64,000 nt of DNA from Bettongia penicillata ogilbyi (GCA_023548195.1 JAJHZJ010000419.1:62001-126000), one strand, 5' to 3'; positions 22,603-34,945 are shown, numbered from the stretch's first letter. Notes: generated from the sequence alone by a model not told the origin. Numbers and translations are program-made.

Positions 22603-23171
22603 CTTTTCTCTGTAATGCACCACTGATTATTACCTTAATTGGGTAAATAATTTTACATAGGATTCAGGATGCTTTTGACACCAGTGTCAATTTTCAAAGT
22701 TTGCTTTCAAGTCTTAATTAGATTCCTATTTTTTCATGCCATCTCCACAAGGACAATCAAATCATCCCTGTGGTCGAACATACTTGTCAGACATGACCTA
22801 ATTAAATGGCAGCATTTGATTGTCATAGTCTTGCATCTGTTAGATGCTTTATATCAAGGAGAGAAGAAAGTGTATAATCAGTTGTGATCCTTCCATTGAG
22901 GTTGCACTTGGTAAGTGTTTATGCCAATTTACAAAATTTCCTTCAATAAAGGTAACTGTGACCCTCAACAAATAAATCACCCAATGGCTTAAATTGAACT
23001 GATAAAATTGACTAAGAAAAATTTCAGGTAATAATTTTCTCTATGCTTCTATTTGAATTCTTTCCAGCAAATCCATAGCAAGTACATACCTGGGGTATAT
23101 ACTCAAACATTCCCAAGACAAACAGTAATAAAGGCACCCAATATAAACTTTTAAAAGTAATTTCAGTTCAC
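22603..23171. other. Unassigned sequence
   Basis: A mixed-composition region without repeats that I recognise. No exon-like frame. Confidence 0.45.
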
Positions 23172-23925
23172 CATATAGGAAACAGTCAAGATGGTGGAAT
23201 AAATGCAGAGATTAGCCTCAGTTTTCCACCAAACCCCCTAAATAATGACTCTAAACACACTCTAGAGTGATAGAACCAATAAAATATAAAGTGAAACAAT
23301 TTTTCAGGCCAAGACAACTTAGAAGGTCAGCAGGAAAGGTCAGTTGAACCTGGCTGAGAGAGGAGCACACACCAACCAGGTTGTGCTAGTAAAGAGATTT
23401 ATAGGCATTCTTTTGCTGGTACTAGGGGCAGGACTCTGGCCCATTGCCAATTTCAGTTCAGGGTCGCAGTCCTGGGTCTCAGTGTTAGTGTGAAGAAGAG
23501 CACTAGAGTAGTAAAGCTTGCAGCCACAGGGGAGCAGGGACCTAGGTCACAGGCCCGAGGTTAAAAAGAGTGCTTGTGCTCTCTCATGAAGGAGTATGCA
23601 GTACAGGAGACTAGTGAAAACATCTCTCCCTATGTCATACCATCTTGGAACAGCCAAAAATTTAGAGGTTCTCAGAATTCTTTCTGAAAACAGCTACCCA
23701 AAAATCCTAAAGTTTGGGATAGTGCTCCCCTTTATTGAGAAGAAGAGCCCCAGTTTAGCATAGAGGGAAAATCCAATAAAAAAGACTGGAAAATGAACAA
23801 GTAACAAAAAATCTGACCACAGAAAGATGCTGTGGTGAAAAAGGAAGATTAAAAAACACACTCAGAACAAGACAACAAAGTCAAAATTTCTGACTCAAAG
23901 CCTCAAAGAAAAGTATGGGAGAGGA
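23172..23925 (+). mobile_element. L1/HAL1 5' UTR and first ORF1 codons, truncated
   Basis: It starts ‘gaaacagtcaagatggtggaat’ followed by typical 5' UTR words (‘cagcaggaaaggtcagtt’). A start-codon region at 23,793 (M-N-K) is followed by ‘ctgaccacagaaagatgctg’, the counterpart of …NKTIESYF. ORF1 is cut at about 23,925, where another element's 5' end begins. Confidence 0.6.
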
Positions 23926-25725
23926 TTCTGGGAAAATGATGGAGTAGATCAGAAAATTCCAAGCTTTCAAGATTTTCTCTGATAAAAGAACACCTTATGG
24001 TGAACAAAGTGTGGGTGGAAATAAATAAGAATAATGTCACAACCAATGTCTTCCTGGCACAATTTGAGAAGATCAGAGAAATTCCAGAACTAGATTTGGT
24101 CCCTGTGAAGATACCTCCAGTCTAGGGTCTGTTTTAACAACAAGCAGCAAGCCCTGGGATTGGTTGGTTTGATAGGTTGCCTCAGTGTCAGTCACAGGAA
24201 CTTTCACCCCCTGAATAGTGAGGGCAGTTAAGTTTTTGAGCCCAGGAAGATTGAGAGAGGACCTCTGTTGAGAAGGAATGCCGTACTCAGCCATGCTGCA
24301 CAGAACATCGGGGACAAGAAGGATCCAGCACACACTCAATGAGGGCAGAAGCAGTGGGGCTAAATGCCCTGGCTGTGCGCACTTACAAGAGGTTGGAAAT
24401 TTGGCTTTGGCAAGAGGGGAGAACTGAAGATCTGGGGCAAGAGGCACCATTTCCCATACCCCAAGGCTAGAGGTGATTATAAAAATTAAGCTATTATCAC
24501 AAAATAAATGTACAAGTCAAGGAGAAAGAATCCAACCATAGAAAGCTATTACAGGAATAGAGAGGAATAGGGATTATCTTCACAGGAGGATATTAAAGCC
24601 AACAACCCCCCAAACAAAGTAACATCAAGTGGTCACTTACCCAAAAAGTATTCTTAGAAGATCTTTAAAAAGAGTTTAAAAAGCAAATGACAGAGATGGA
24701 GAAAAAAAAAAGCTAAAGAAAAAAATATAAGAACAATCCAAGAAAAACAAGAAGGTTATGAAAGGAAAGTCAAGCAATTAGAAGAGGAAATCCAGAACCT
24801 TAAGGATGAAAATGACACCTTGAAAAGTAGAATTGAATAAAGTGAAGTCAATGAAATTATAAGAGATCAAGAAATAATTAACCAAAATATAAATATTTTT
24901 TAAAAATAGCAAAGAAAGTGAAACATCTGATAAGAAAAGCAGCAGATTTGGACAACAGATCAAGAAAAGAAAATACAAAAATAATCAGACTAATTGAAAG
25001 TTATGATCAAAAAAAAGAATCTTGATATAATAATACAAGCAATAATTAAAGAAAATTGTCCTGAAGCATTAGAACAAGGGGGAAAACAGAAATAGGAAAA
25101 GTCCATTGATCACCAAGTAAAAGAGATCCTATGAAGAAAACTCATAGGAATTCCATAGTCAAATTCCAAAACCCCCAGCCCAAGGATAAAATATTAAAGG
25201 CATCAAGATTAAAACAATTTAAATATGGTGATATCACAATTAGACTCCTTCAAGACTTCGCAGCAGAGACATTAAAGGACTACAGGTTAAGGAACACAAT
25301 ATCTCAAAAAGCAAAGGTACTGGGACTGTGACCAAAAACTATCAGACCCTGCAAGGCTAAGTACTACTCTGAATGAAAAGAAAATGGACATTTGATAAAC
25401 TCTCAGGCTTTGAAGTCTTTGAAAAGAAATCTGGAGCTTAATGGAAGAATTGACATATAACAAAATCTGACATAGGAGAAATATAAGGTACAAACCAATA
25501 TATAAGATACATACCAAAGACGGATTATAAGGGATTTATAAAGACAGTCTGTTTACTTTTTAATTTATAGATGGATGGATATAGAAATATAAAATATAAA
25601 ATGTATGTCTAAGATTCTTATTAATAATTGGGTACCTCATAAGTAAGACTAGGGAAAACCTGAAGAGGATATGAATTTAAAAATTAAAACCATTTAAGAA
25701 CAGCTAAAAAGAGCAATTATTTGAG
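23926..25725 (+). mobile_element. Diverged HAL1/L1 element, ORF1 without ORF2
   Basis: The 5' end (‘ggattctgggaaaatgatggagtag’ type) is followed by a 580-bp 5' UTR, ORF1 at 24,508-25,465 and about 260 bp of A-rich 3' sequence. No endonuclease or reverse transcriptase motif follows. It differs clearly from the other copies and represents an older subfamily. Confidence 0.65.
24508..25465 (+). pseudogene. LINE-1 ORF1, heavily mutated, older subfamily
   Basis: The ATG at 24,508 begins M-Y-K-S-R-R-K-N-P-T-I-E-S-Y, the diverged N-terminus of the family. The coiled coil lies around 24,650-24,840 and the RRM entry (DLDNRSRKENTKII) near 24,945-24,990. The C-terminal domain is at 25,131-25,331 (IVKFQNPQPKDKILKASRLKQF, IRLLQDFAAETLKDYR). 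Several stops and shifts throughout. Confidence 0.75.
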
Positions 25726-25727
25726 AT

Positions 25728-26371
25728 CTGGTTCTGGGAGCCCAGATGGTGGAGTGATTGGTAGTTACTATCTCCCTCCCCTTGTTGACCTTGACGAGCC
25801 CAGAGAATATCTCCCTGAGTAAAATCCTGTAAGAGTGGGGGCAGCAGAAGGGGTGAACCCTCTCTTAGCCTATGAGGCTAGGAAAATCGCTAAGAAAGGT
25901 CCCTCCTGCTGTGACTGAAGGCAACAAGTGCAGGATCAGAGCTGTCCACCTCAGCAAACTAGGAGAAGGTCCTGAGCCCCAGGGGGATCAAGCCTGCAAC
26001 TGCCAACATCAGGTCACCAGGTGTGCCTCAGTACCCCAGGCGAATTGGGAAGACACAAGGTCAGATGGGGTCAGCAAACACTAAGCTTACCTATGCTCTA
26101 GCTCTGAAAAGGAGGCCTCTGGTGTCCAGACCACCTCTCCCCAACAATTAACGCAGCTAGCTACAGGGTAACTATGGATGAACTCAAAAGGACTTCACCT
26201 GGCCTCTGTTTTCCAACATCAGTCAAAACAGCACCAGGTAAGCTACAGCATTTTAACTTATAGCTCCAAGAACCAGAGGCAAAAGTAGACAAAGCCTCAA
26301 GATTTAGACACAAGAACCGAGGGACAGAGGACCCTGTGCCCAGACTCAGAGATCTACTTTAAAAGCCAGGA
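25728..26371 (+). mobile_element. L1 5' UTR fragment, different subfamily
   Basis: It shares ‘ttgaccttg’, ‘cagagaatat’, ‘aaatcctg’ and ‘ggtccctcctg(c/t)tgtg(a/g)ctgaagg’ in order with 62,810-63,000, and begins ‘gggagcccagatggtggagtga’. ORF1 is absent because the next HAL1 starts directly after it. The G+C content is typical of a LINE promoter region. Confidence 0.62.
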
Positions 26372-28363
26372 AAAGGGCAGAGCCAAGATGGCAGACTAGA
26401 AAGACACACTTACACAGGATCCTCCCCACAGCCCATAAAATACCTGTAGAGAGGGACTCTCAACAAATTTTGGAGCAGCAAAAATGGAGAACAACAGAGT
26501 GGAGGATATTTCCAGCCCACGGTGACCTGAAAGGCCCACGGAAATGTCAGTTGCACTGGATGTGAAGTCAAACGTGGAGCCCAGCCCAGCCTTGGCCAAG
26601 CAGAGAGGTGACAAAACTCTGGAAGAAGGATACTTCGGGGGCTGAATCTCCGGTCACAGTAGGGGGTCCTCAGATCCCTCAGCCCACAGGCGCCAAAGGT
26701 CAGTGATGGGGTTTTATCAGCTGGGCAGGAAGGGAGAAGGGCCTTCCCATAGCTCTGGCAGCAGGCAGTGGCCACAGAGCCTGCACAGCAGCCCATATGG
26801 AAGCCCCATGGTTAGAATGTAAAAACCCTTGGGGGTATTGAAGAACTGAGTTTTACCTCAGCCCTGGGTGGAGGCCCTTGACTAGTTGGTCTTTGTCTCA
26901 AACTGAAGAGTGGCTGTGCCCATCTAGCTTATCTGAAAATCAGCCCCTAGGGCTGACTTGTCATAAGTGGAGGCCAAGTGGATGTGGAGAAGTATCTGCT
27001 AAGATTCTGGGCACAAAAATCCCACTCTGCATCCAGACCAGTACACGCTTGTTTGTGTCACGTTGGAGGAGTTGAGATCTCACAGATTCCCAGAGTATAC
27101 CCTACTCTTGACATAAAAGTCAAGTAACTGGTTGGGAAAATGCACAAAAAAGGGAAAAAATAAGACCATGGAAGGTTACTTTCTTGATGAACAGATATCT
27201 CCTCCCATCCTTTCAGAAGAAGAAGAACAATGCTTACCATCAGGGAAAGACATAGAAGTCAAGGCTTCTGTATCCCAAATATCCAAAATAAATATTCAAT
27301 GGTCTCAGGCCATGGAAGAGCTCAAAAAGGATTTTGAAAATCAAGTTATAGAGGTGGAGGAAAAACTGGGAAGAGAAATGAGAGAGATGCAAAAAAAGCA
27401 TGAAAAGCAGGTCAACACCTTACTAAAGGAGACCCAAAAAATTGCTGAAGAAAATATTGAAAAATAGGCTAATTCTAGCTTAGCAAAAGAGGTTCAAAAA
27501 GTCAATGAGGAGAAGAAAGTTTTAAAAAGGAGGTCCAAAAGCTCACTGAAGAAAAGAGTTCTCTCAAAATTAGAATGGAACAGATGGAGGCTAATGACTT
27601 TATGAGAAACCAAGAAATCACAAAACAAAATCAAAAGAATGAAAAAATTGAAGATAATGTGAAATATGTCATTGGAAAAACAACTGACCTGGAAAATAGA
27701 TCCAGGAGAGACAATTTAAAAATTATGGGACTATCTGAAAGTCATGATCAAAAAAAGAGCCTAGATATCATCTTTGATGAAATTACCAAGGAAAATTGCC
27801 CTGATATTCTAGAACCAGAGGGCAAAATAAATATTGAAAGAATCCATTGATCCCCTCCTGAAAGAGATCCTAAAAGAGAAATTCCTAGGAAGAGTGTGAC
27901 CAAATTCCAGAGCTCCCTGGTCAAGGAGAAAATACTGCAAGCAGCTAGAAAGAAACAATTCAAATATTGTGGAAATACAATCAGGATAACACAAGATCTC
28001 GCAGCTTCTACATTAAGGGATGAAAGGGTGTGGAATAGGATATTCCAAAAGTCAAAGGAACTAGGACTAAAATCAAGAATCCCTTACCCAGAAAAACTGA
28101 GTATAATACTTCAGGGGAAAAAAATGATCTTTCAATGAAATACAGGACTTTCAAGCATTCTTGATGAAAAGATCAGAGCTGAAAAGAAAATTTGACTTTC
28201 AAACACAAGAATGAAAAGAAGCATGAAAAGGTAAACAGCAAAGAGAAGTCATAAGGGACTTACTAAAGTTGAACTGTTTACATTCCTACATGGAAAGACA
28301 ATATTTGTAACTCTTGAAACTTTTCAGTATCTGGGTAGTTGGTGGGATTACAACACACACATA

Positions 28364-28398
<35 letters not shown>

Positions 28399-29098
28399 CA
28401 CAGAGTGAATTGAATGGGATCATATCTTAAAAAAATGAAATTAGGTGGTGAGAGAGAAATATATTGTGAGGAGAAAGAGAGAAATGGAATAGGGCAAATT
28501 ATCTCTCATAAAAGAGGTAAGCAAAAGACTTTTCAGTGGTGGGCAAAAAGGGGAGATCAGAGAAAAACATGCAGTTTACTCTTATCACATTCAACTAAAG
28601 GAAGGAATAAAATGCACACTCATTTTGGTATGAAAACCTATCTTACAATACAGGAAAGTGGGGGAGAAGAGGATAAACAGGTTGGCGAGGATGGAAGGGA
28701 GGGTAGTGGGAGGAGGGAGCAATTTGAAGTAAACATTCTTGGGGAGGGACAGGATCAAAAGAGAAAACAGAAGCAATGAGGGGCAAGATAGGATGGAGGG
28801 AAATATAGTTAGTCTTGCACAACACGACTATTATGGAAGTCATTTGCAAAACTACACAGATATGGCCTATATTGAATTGCTTGCTTCCCCCAAAGGGAAT
28901 AGGTGGAGAGGGAGGGATGAAGAGAAGTTGGAAGTTAAAGTTTTAGGAACAACGGTTGAGTATTGTTCTTACTACTGGGAAATAAGCAATACAGGTATAG
29001 AAAGTTATCTGGCCCTACAGGACAAAAGAGAAGATGGGGACAAGGGAAGGGAGGGATGTTAGAGGAGAGGGCAGATCAGTAATAGGGGCAATTAGAAT
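26372..29098 (+). mobile_element. HAL1 element, nearly complete, 3' terminus missing
   Basis: 5' end ‘gggcagagccaagatggcagac’, 5' UTR to 27,139, ORF1 27,140-28,214, and 3' UTR with (CA)n at 28,351-28,380 followed by (GA)n. The match to the other 3' UTRs stops at ‘gcaattagaatgct’ (29,098). The last roughly 120 bases and the tail are replaced by unrelated DNA. LINE copies normally lose the 5' end, so a later deletion or recombination is implied. Confidence 0.88.
27140..28214 (+). pseudogene. LINE-1 ORF1, frameshifted
   Basis: The ATG at 27,140 is followed by an A-run two bases shorter than in the leftmost copy. A shifted frame then runs to 27,467 (coiled coil, WSQAMEELKKDFENQV). A segment around 27,470-27,560 is disrupted and shortened. 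The frame 27,575-28,138 then carries the RRM (ENRSRRDNLKIMG) and C-terminal domain. TGA at 27,848-27,850 sits where CGA is expected, a likely CpG decay. A final shift near 28,118 destroys the C-terminus; the old stop is 28,212-28,214. Confidence 0.88.
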
Positions 29099-30639
29099 GC
29101 TCAAAATATGTTTTAAATTGAGAGGGTGGGAAAGATTTATGATGGTGGAGATACACAAAGAATTAGGGAAGGAGAGATCTGGCTGCACACCTCAAACTTA
29201 AAGTCACATTTGAGACATATACAGAAGAACCACTTTTGCCAGAAAGGAAAATTCTAGACACTAATATACCACGCCTCTTGGCCTGGCTTATGATATGGAT
29301 TGTTGTCTTATCTCCTGTGCCTTACATCTTGGTTTCTGCAAAACAGATATCTAGAAATAGTTCCTTTGGAACTGGCAACTTTCCTTGCTCTTTACCATAC
29401 AGGGAATACAATCCTATTTCTGAACCCCAGTCCCAATAACTGGTTCCTACTTACCCAAAATAAAATCATAACTGATGCTGGTCACAACTATTTGCCTCCA
29501 GATGATCGTGATGAAGTCAAGGTCCCCTTCATATGGCAATCTAAGGAACTCTTTGCCAAATATTGGACCATGGTGAAAAAAATGCTCTTATCCCATGACA
29601 ATCTATTTAATAAATGACTCCCAGTCATTGCATTGAGGTCTACTCAATTGCCCATGAATCCTAGACATAATTATCTTGTCAAAAATTCAAGACACTTTGT
29701 AATTTGTTTATTACCTGAGGATGAACCTTATAAGTCCCAGACCCTCAGTTATCATCCTAATCAGCTTAAGAAGTGGCAAGAATCAAAAAGTTTTTGAAGG
29801 GAATAATATTTTAATAGCATATTTCTGTTTTCAAGGCACATTTTAAAGAGTAAGATCTGATATTCCATGCAGAAATCCTCCAAATGTATTTGTTTTAGAA
29901 TAATTGTATAAGTTAATTGACCTGTTTCTTTTTGGAATACACCCATGACATTTAATAGACATGGTTTTAATTTTTGCTCTTCCGCATAATAAAAGATTCA
30001 TTAATAAAAATGGATTAACACTAAGAATTTGAGCAACACAGAGGTAGATCAACTTCAAATCTATTTTCATGACAGCAGAAACATTTCTGCAGTATAAGTA
30101 GTAAGAATACTTTAATTAGCTTTTATTTTTGAATCGCTGGTAGAATGACAAATTCCATTGATCAAAGGAATAAAGCTTGATGAAAAAGAACAAGAATTAT
30201 AGAAGATCACTGTATTCTCCTTAAAATTAACTTCAATTAACTTCAGGGAAGCATAAAGACCAGATTTTCTTATTTTTATATACACATTAAAATTAAAAAA
30301 TATTCATAGGGCAAATGGCTAAACTATTTTTTTGCAATTTACTTTTCTGATAACTGAAATAATTTTATGGAGGAATCTGACTGATGGAATTTGGCACAAA
30401 AGAGTTATCCTTCTGTGTGTCTCTTTTGGGTCAAGCCTATACTTATTTTAGGGCCAATTACAAATGGGGAAGTAAATAAACTAAAAAAAAAAGGATTCCC
30501 TTATAGTTTAGGGGGTGGGATTTTCAGTGCAAAAGAGCTATTTAATTTTCTATTATATACTACTTTTTTTTCTTTTTTGATAGTTCTCATGTAATAGATT
30601 GTTATCCTGGAAAAGAGAAGATTTTTGTAGGGGAGGGGG
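29099..30639. other. Unassigned region with protein-like frames at its left end
   Basis: Two overlapping plus frames (29,236-29,439 and 29,300-29,617) look more protein-like than background. The first has a hydrophobic stretch (LLAWLMIWIVVLSPVPYILV). The second has mixed polar composition. I recognise neither. A purine-rich ‘gagagggtgggaaag’ lies just upstream at about 29,119-29,133. The remainder to 30.6 kb is AT-rich and unassigned. Confidence 0.35.
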
Positions 30640-30925
30640 AAAGCATTTATATACCATTTACACTGGGTCAAATGCCATGCTAAGCACATTTTATTTTATT
30701 TGTACCATTATTGCTTTATTTTGGTCTTCACAATAACTCTGTGACATAGATACTATTATTTTCGTGATCACTGTTTTATAGCTGAAGAAGCTGAGGCAAA
30801 CAAAGGTTCACTAACTTGTATGGCAATATACAGCTAATAAGTGTTTGAGATCATATTTGAACTCAGCACTTTCTGATTCCAAGTCCAGCCTTCTATCCAT
30901 TGCACCACCAGCTGCTTCACAGGCA
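30640..30925 (-). mobile_element. MIR/CORE-SINE, antisense, near full length
   Basis: ‘cacaataactctgtgacatagatactatt’, ‘tatagctgaagaagctgaggc’, ‘gttcactaacttg’, ‘gaactcagcactttctgattcc’ and ‘ccttctatccattgcaccacc’ give the complete antisense core and head order. Confidence 0.82.
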
Positions 30926-31079
30926 GTGAAGAATGATAACCATTTTCAGATATTTGATGAATTTTACTTGAGACTAGGTATTAGACTTACCTGACTGAGT
31001 TTTAGAAGTCAGTACAGTTTTAAAAGCATTGGATCAAACTCAATGTAGAAAAAAAATACAATTCACCTTGTCAAAAAAA

Positions 31080-31325
31080 GTGAAATGGCCTGGTTTCTTC
31101 AAACTTCTGCTAAAATCCTATCTGCTGCTAAACACCTCCTCTACTCTAGGGTTTTCCTTTTTAGATTGCTCATGTGTCCTGTATATATCTTATTTCTGCA
31201 TAATTATTGCATGTTTTCCCTCTATCAGACTGTGAGTTCTTTAAATGCTTCTACATTTCTTGAAATCTTTATCATTTAGCACAATCCCTGGCACATAACA
31301 TGCACTTAATAAAAGCAAGCTGATT
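31080..31325 (+). mobile_element. L2 3' end
   Basis: ‘ttcaaacttctgctaaaatcc’, ‘tcagactgtgagttctttaaa’, ‘tagcacaatccctggcacataac’ and ‘cacttaataaaagc’ follow the L2 3' end in sense. Confidence 0.78.
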
Positions 31326-31547
31326 GCCTAACTACCTCATTCAGCAGTGAAGTCATCATAAATGAAAAGTGTTCAAAGTCTGAGTAATTACTCATTAGAG
31401 ATGTTTTAAAAGGTTTTCATGAGGAGAGGATTACTTCAATTGGACTACCTGGGACTATACTTTCGAATTTTGTATTCTATGACTCTGTACTTCTTGCATT
31501 TTAAAACTTATTAAAAAATAGAACTTTATTGATGATGCACTTGACAG

Positions 31548-31690
31548 TAGAAAAAAATTAAGGGGAAAGAGATAAAGAAATAGGAAGAAAAGGAAGAAAA
31601 AACAGAAGGAAGAGAAGGAAATGGAAGAGTAGAAAGAGGAAGAAAATGAGAAAAATGGAGCAGAAGGAAAAAGAGTAGAGAGGAAAAATT
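31548..31690 (+). repeat. Polypurine tract, about 140 bp
   Basis: Nearly uninterrupted A/G sequence (GGAAGAAAA, GAAGGAAGAG words). It lies directly beside the palindromic microsatellite at 31.7 kb. Confidence 0.92.
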
Positions 31691-31754
31691 GTATATACAC
31701 ATATATGTGTAGGTATATATGTGTGTGTATGTGTTGTATATATATACAACACAT

Positions 31755-31785
<31 letters not shown>

Positions 31786-31800
31786 ATATATGTATATAAA
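31691..31800. repeat. TG/TA/CA microsatellite forming a 44-bp perfect palindrome
   Basis: Bases 31,720-31,763 read identically on both strands with no spacer, centred on TATATA and with TG arms facing CA arms. (CA)n and (TA)n continue to about 31,800. Confidence 0.93.
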
Positions 31801-31867
31801 TATATGGAAGGAGAAAATCAGCTTGACTTTGGCTGGATAAAGATTATCCATGCCTCTGATAGTTTTT

Positions 31868-34497
31868 TAAATTATTTTTATTTTATTTATTTTTAGGTTT
31901 CAACATTTAATTCCACAAGATTCTTAGTTCCAAATTTTCTACTCATCCCTCCAACCCCAAGACAGCATCCATTATGATTGCCCCTTTTGCTCCAATCTTC
32001 CTTCCCTTCTATCATACCCCTCTCTTCTCTTATCTTCATCCCTTCTATTTTTTTGTAGGGCGAGATAGATTTCTAGACCCCATTGCCTGTATATCTTATT
32101 TTCCAATTACATGTAAAAATAATTTTTGACATTTGTTTTGAAAGTTTTGAGTTTCAACTTCTCTCCCTTCTTCCCTCCCCACCCATTCCAACTGAGAAGG
32201 CAAGCAATTTGATATAAGTTATGCATGTGTAGTTATGGGAAACATTTCCATGACAGTCATGTTGTGAAAGACTATATTTCCCTCCATCCTATCCTGCTTC
32301 CATTTATGATATTCTCTTTTTTGACCCTGTTCCTCTTCAAAAGTGTGTGCTTTTAATTACTCCTTCCTACCATTTACCCTCCCTTCTATCATTCTTCTAC
32401 CCTCTGCTTATCCCTTTCCCCCTACTATTCTATAGTGTAAGATTTTCATACCAAACTAAGTGTGCATGTTATTACCTCCTTAAGTCAAAAACCGATGAGA
32501 GTAAGGTTCACTTTTTTCCTCTCACTTTTCCCCTCTTCTTCTCCATTGAAAAAGCTTTTTCATGCCTCTTTCATGTGAGAGATAATTTATCCCATCCACT
32601 TCTCCCTTTCTCCTTCTCCCAATATATTCCTTTCTCATTCCTTACTTTTGTTTCTTTAGAAATCATACCTTCATACTCACCTCACTCTGTGCCCTCTGTC
32701 TATATGCATATAATCCCTTCAACTACCATAATACTGAATAAAGTCTGAAGAGATACAAATATTATTTTTCCATGTATGAATATAAACACTTCAACTTTAG
32801 TAAGTCCCCTATGATTTCTCTTTCCTATTTACCTTTTCATGCTTCTCTTGATTCTTGTGTTTCAAAGTCAAAATTTCTACTCAGCTCTGGCCTTCTTATC
32901 AAGAATGTCTGAAAGTCCTCTATTTTATTGAATTTCATTTCATTTTTCCCTGAAGAATTATACTCAGTGTTGCTGGGTATGTGATTCTTGGTTTTAATCC
33001 TAGCTCCTTTGACCTCTTGAATATGATATTTCAAGCCCTGTGATCCCTTAATGAAGAAGTTGCTAGATCTCATTTCATCCTGATTGTGTTTCCACAATAC
33101 TCGAATTGTTTCTTTCTGGCCGCTTGCAATATTTTCTCCTTTACCTGGGAGTGCTGGAATTTGGATACAATATTCCTAGTAATTTGCCTTTTCACATCTC
33201 TTTAAAGAGGTGATTTGTGGGTTCTTTCAATGTCTACTTTAACCTCTGCTTCTAGCATATCGGTGTAGTTTTCTTTGATAATTTCTTGACAAATGATATC
33301 TAACCTTTCTTTGATCATAACTTTCAAGTGGTCCAATAACTTTTAAATTTTCTGTCCTGAATCTGTTGTCTAGGTCAGTTGTTTTTCCAATGACATATTT
33401 CACATTGCTGTTTTTTTTCAATCCTTTGTTCTGGTTTCATAATTTCTTGATTTTTCATAAAATTTTTATCTTCCATCCCTTCCATTCTAATATTTAACGA
33501 ATCATTTTCTTTAGTGAGCTTTTGGACCTCTTTTTCAATCTGACCAATTCTGCTTTTTAAGTCATTCTTCTCCTCATTGGCTTTTTGGATTTCTTTTGCC
33601 ATTTGGGTTAGTCTGTTTTTAAGGTGTGATATTCTTCAGCATTTTTGCATCTCCTTTAACAAGTAGTTGATTTATTTTTCATGATATTCTTGGAGCACTC
33701 CAGTTTATCTTCCCATTTTTTGCTCTACTTCTCTTACTTGATTTTCAAAGTCTTCTTTGAGTGCTTTCATGCCCTGAGACCAATTCCCATTTCTCTTGGA
33801 GGTTTTGGATTCAGGAGCTTTGACTTTGTTGCCTTGTTCTGTTTGTATAGTTTGTTTTTCCTTGTCACCAAAGTAAGATTCTATAGTCTAAATCTTTTTT
33901 TCCTGTTTTTGCTCATTTCTCCATCCATATCCTTGAGTTTTGAGTTCTTTGCCAAGGTAGTTCTCTGATTCCAGTGGGAGTAATGGGTGAATCAACTGCT
34001 TGATCCCCACACAATTTGTGGACCTAGAGTTCCAGAAACAACTGTTGCTGCTGTTTTTGCTGCTACTGTGGCTGCTGTGGATTCCTCCAACCCTTCCTCT
34101 GCCCTGAGGCTGGGACCTGACCATTCTACTCTCTCACACAAGTCCAACAGGTTTTTTACACTGACATTCCAATTTCCTCCTCAGTATTTTGGGGGTCATC
34201 AAGTCTGGAAACTGCTATAGGAGCCAGAGATTCACCCTCCCTTCAGGCCTGATCAGGGTCCATCTGTGCTGGTGCAGCCATGCTAGACTGTGCTCTGCTT
34301 CCAACCCAGTGTGATAGATGTTTCCCGCCCACCGCCTAGGCTGTCTTGGGTTGGAGATTTGCTTCTCTCTGTCATTCTGTGGGGTCTGAAGCTCCAGGAT
34401 TTGGTTAGAGTCATTTATTTTACAGGCATTTGGCTGAGTTTATGGGGAAATCTTTAGTAAGTCTCTACTTTTACTCCACCACCTTGGCTCCACCCCT
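31868..34497 (-). mobile_element. HAL1 element, full length
   Basis: On the minus strand the 5' end is ‘aggggtggagccaaggtggtggag’ near 34,497. The 5' UTR runs to 33,917, ORF1 is 33,916-32,837, and a 0.95-kb 3' UTR ends in an A-rich tail at 31,868 (‘ttaaatgttgaaacc’ then A/T-rich). No ORF2. No convincing target-site duplication was found, and divergence is substantial. Confidence 0.85.
32837..33916 (-). pseudogene. LINE-1 ORF1, degenerate
   Basis: The ATG (33,914-33,916) starts M-S-K-N-R-K-K. The coiled coil lies around 33,602-33,420 (MAKEIQKANEEKNDLKSRIG), and the RRM entry (DLDNRFRTENLKVIG) at about 33,375-33,330. The C-terminal end (RRPELSRNFDFETQE) runs to 32,837. Several stops and frameshifts separate these pieces. 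The usual stop codon is lost, and reading continues four codons further. Confidence 0.85.
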
Positions 34498-34742
34498 AAG
34501 AAATCTTATATAGTAATAGATACTAAAGAAATGGAGGATGCAGTGAGTATAAAGGGTTGGAACTTTATGAAGTAAAGGCCCACAAGAGAAGAAAGGAGAA
34601 TAATTACATATAATTAAAATGTTCACCAACATAAACTTCAACTCATATTTTATTTAGAACACATTCAAGAGCTAATGAAAATAATTGATAACAAATAAAT
34701 AGCATTTTAAGACTTGTATATGTATATTTGCATATATACCTA

Positions 34743-34749
<7 letters not shown>

Positions 34750-34809
<60 letters not shown>
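34750..34809. repeat. (TA)14 followed by (CA)16 microsatellite
   Basis: A pure TA run (34,750-34,777) passes directly into a pure CA run (34,778-34,809). Confidence 0.95.
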
Positions 34810-34811
<2 letters not shown>

Positions 34812-34851
34812 TCATAACAATATAGCAATAACTTTGGGGGATACACACACA

Positions 34852-34945
34852 CATTTCATTTTACACATGAGGAAAACTGAGGCTGATAATTTCTAAGTGA
34901 CTTGAAAGGGCCACACAGCCAGTGTCTTAGAAAGGTAGTCACTCC
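34852..34945 (-). mobile_element. MIR core fragment (antisense)
   Basis: ‘ttttacacatgaggaaaactgaggc’ equivalents and ‘aagtgacttgaaagggccacacagcc’ are the antisense MIR core. Confidence 0.75.

Noticed and set aside
22330..22646. Phe/Ser/Leu-rich and Lys/Arg/Glu-rich frames
   Set aside because: They are simple polypurine composition read on either strand.
24073..24450. 125-codon minus-strand frame
   Set aside because: It lies antisense in a LINE 5' UTR and has no recognisable domain.
31455..31851. Cysteine/valine- and serine/phenylalanine-rich minus-strand frames
   Set aside because: They are products of the CA microsatellite and the polypurine tract.
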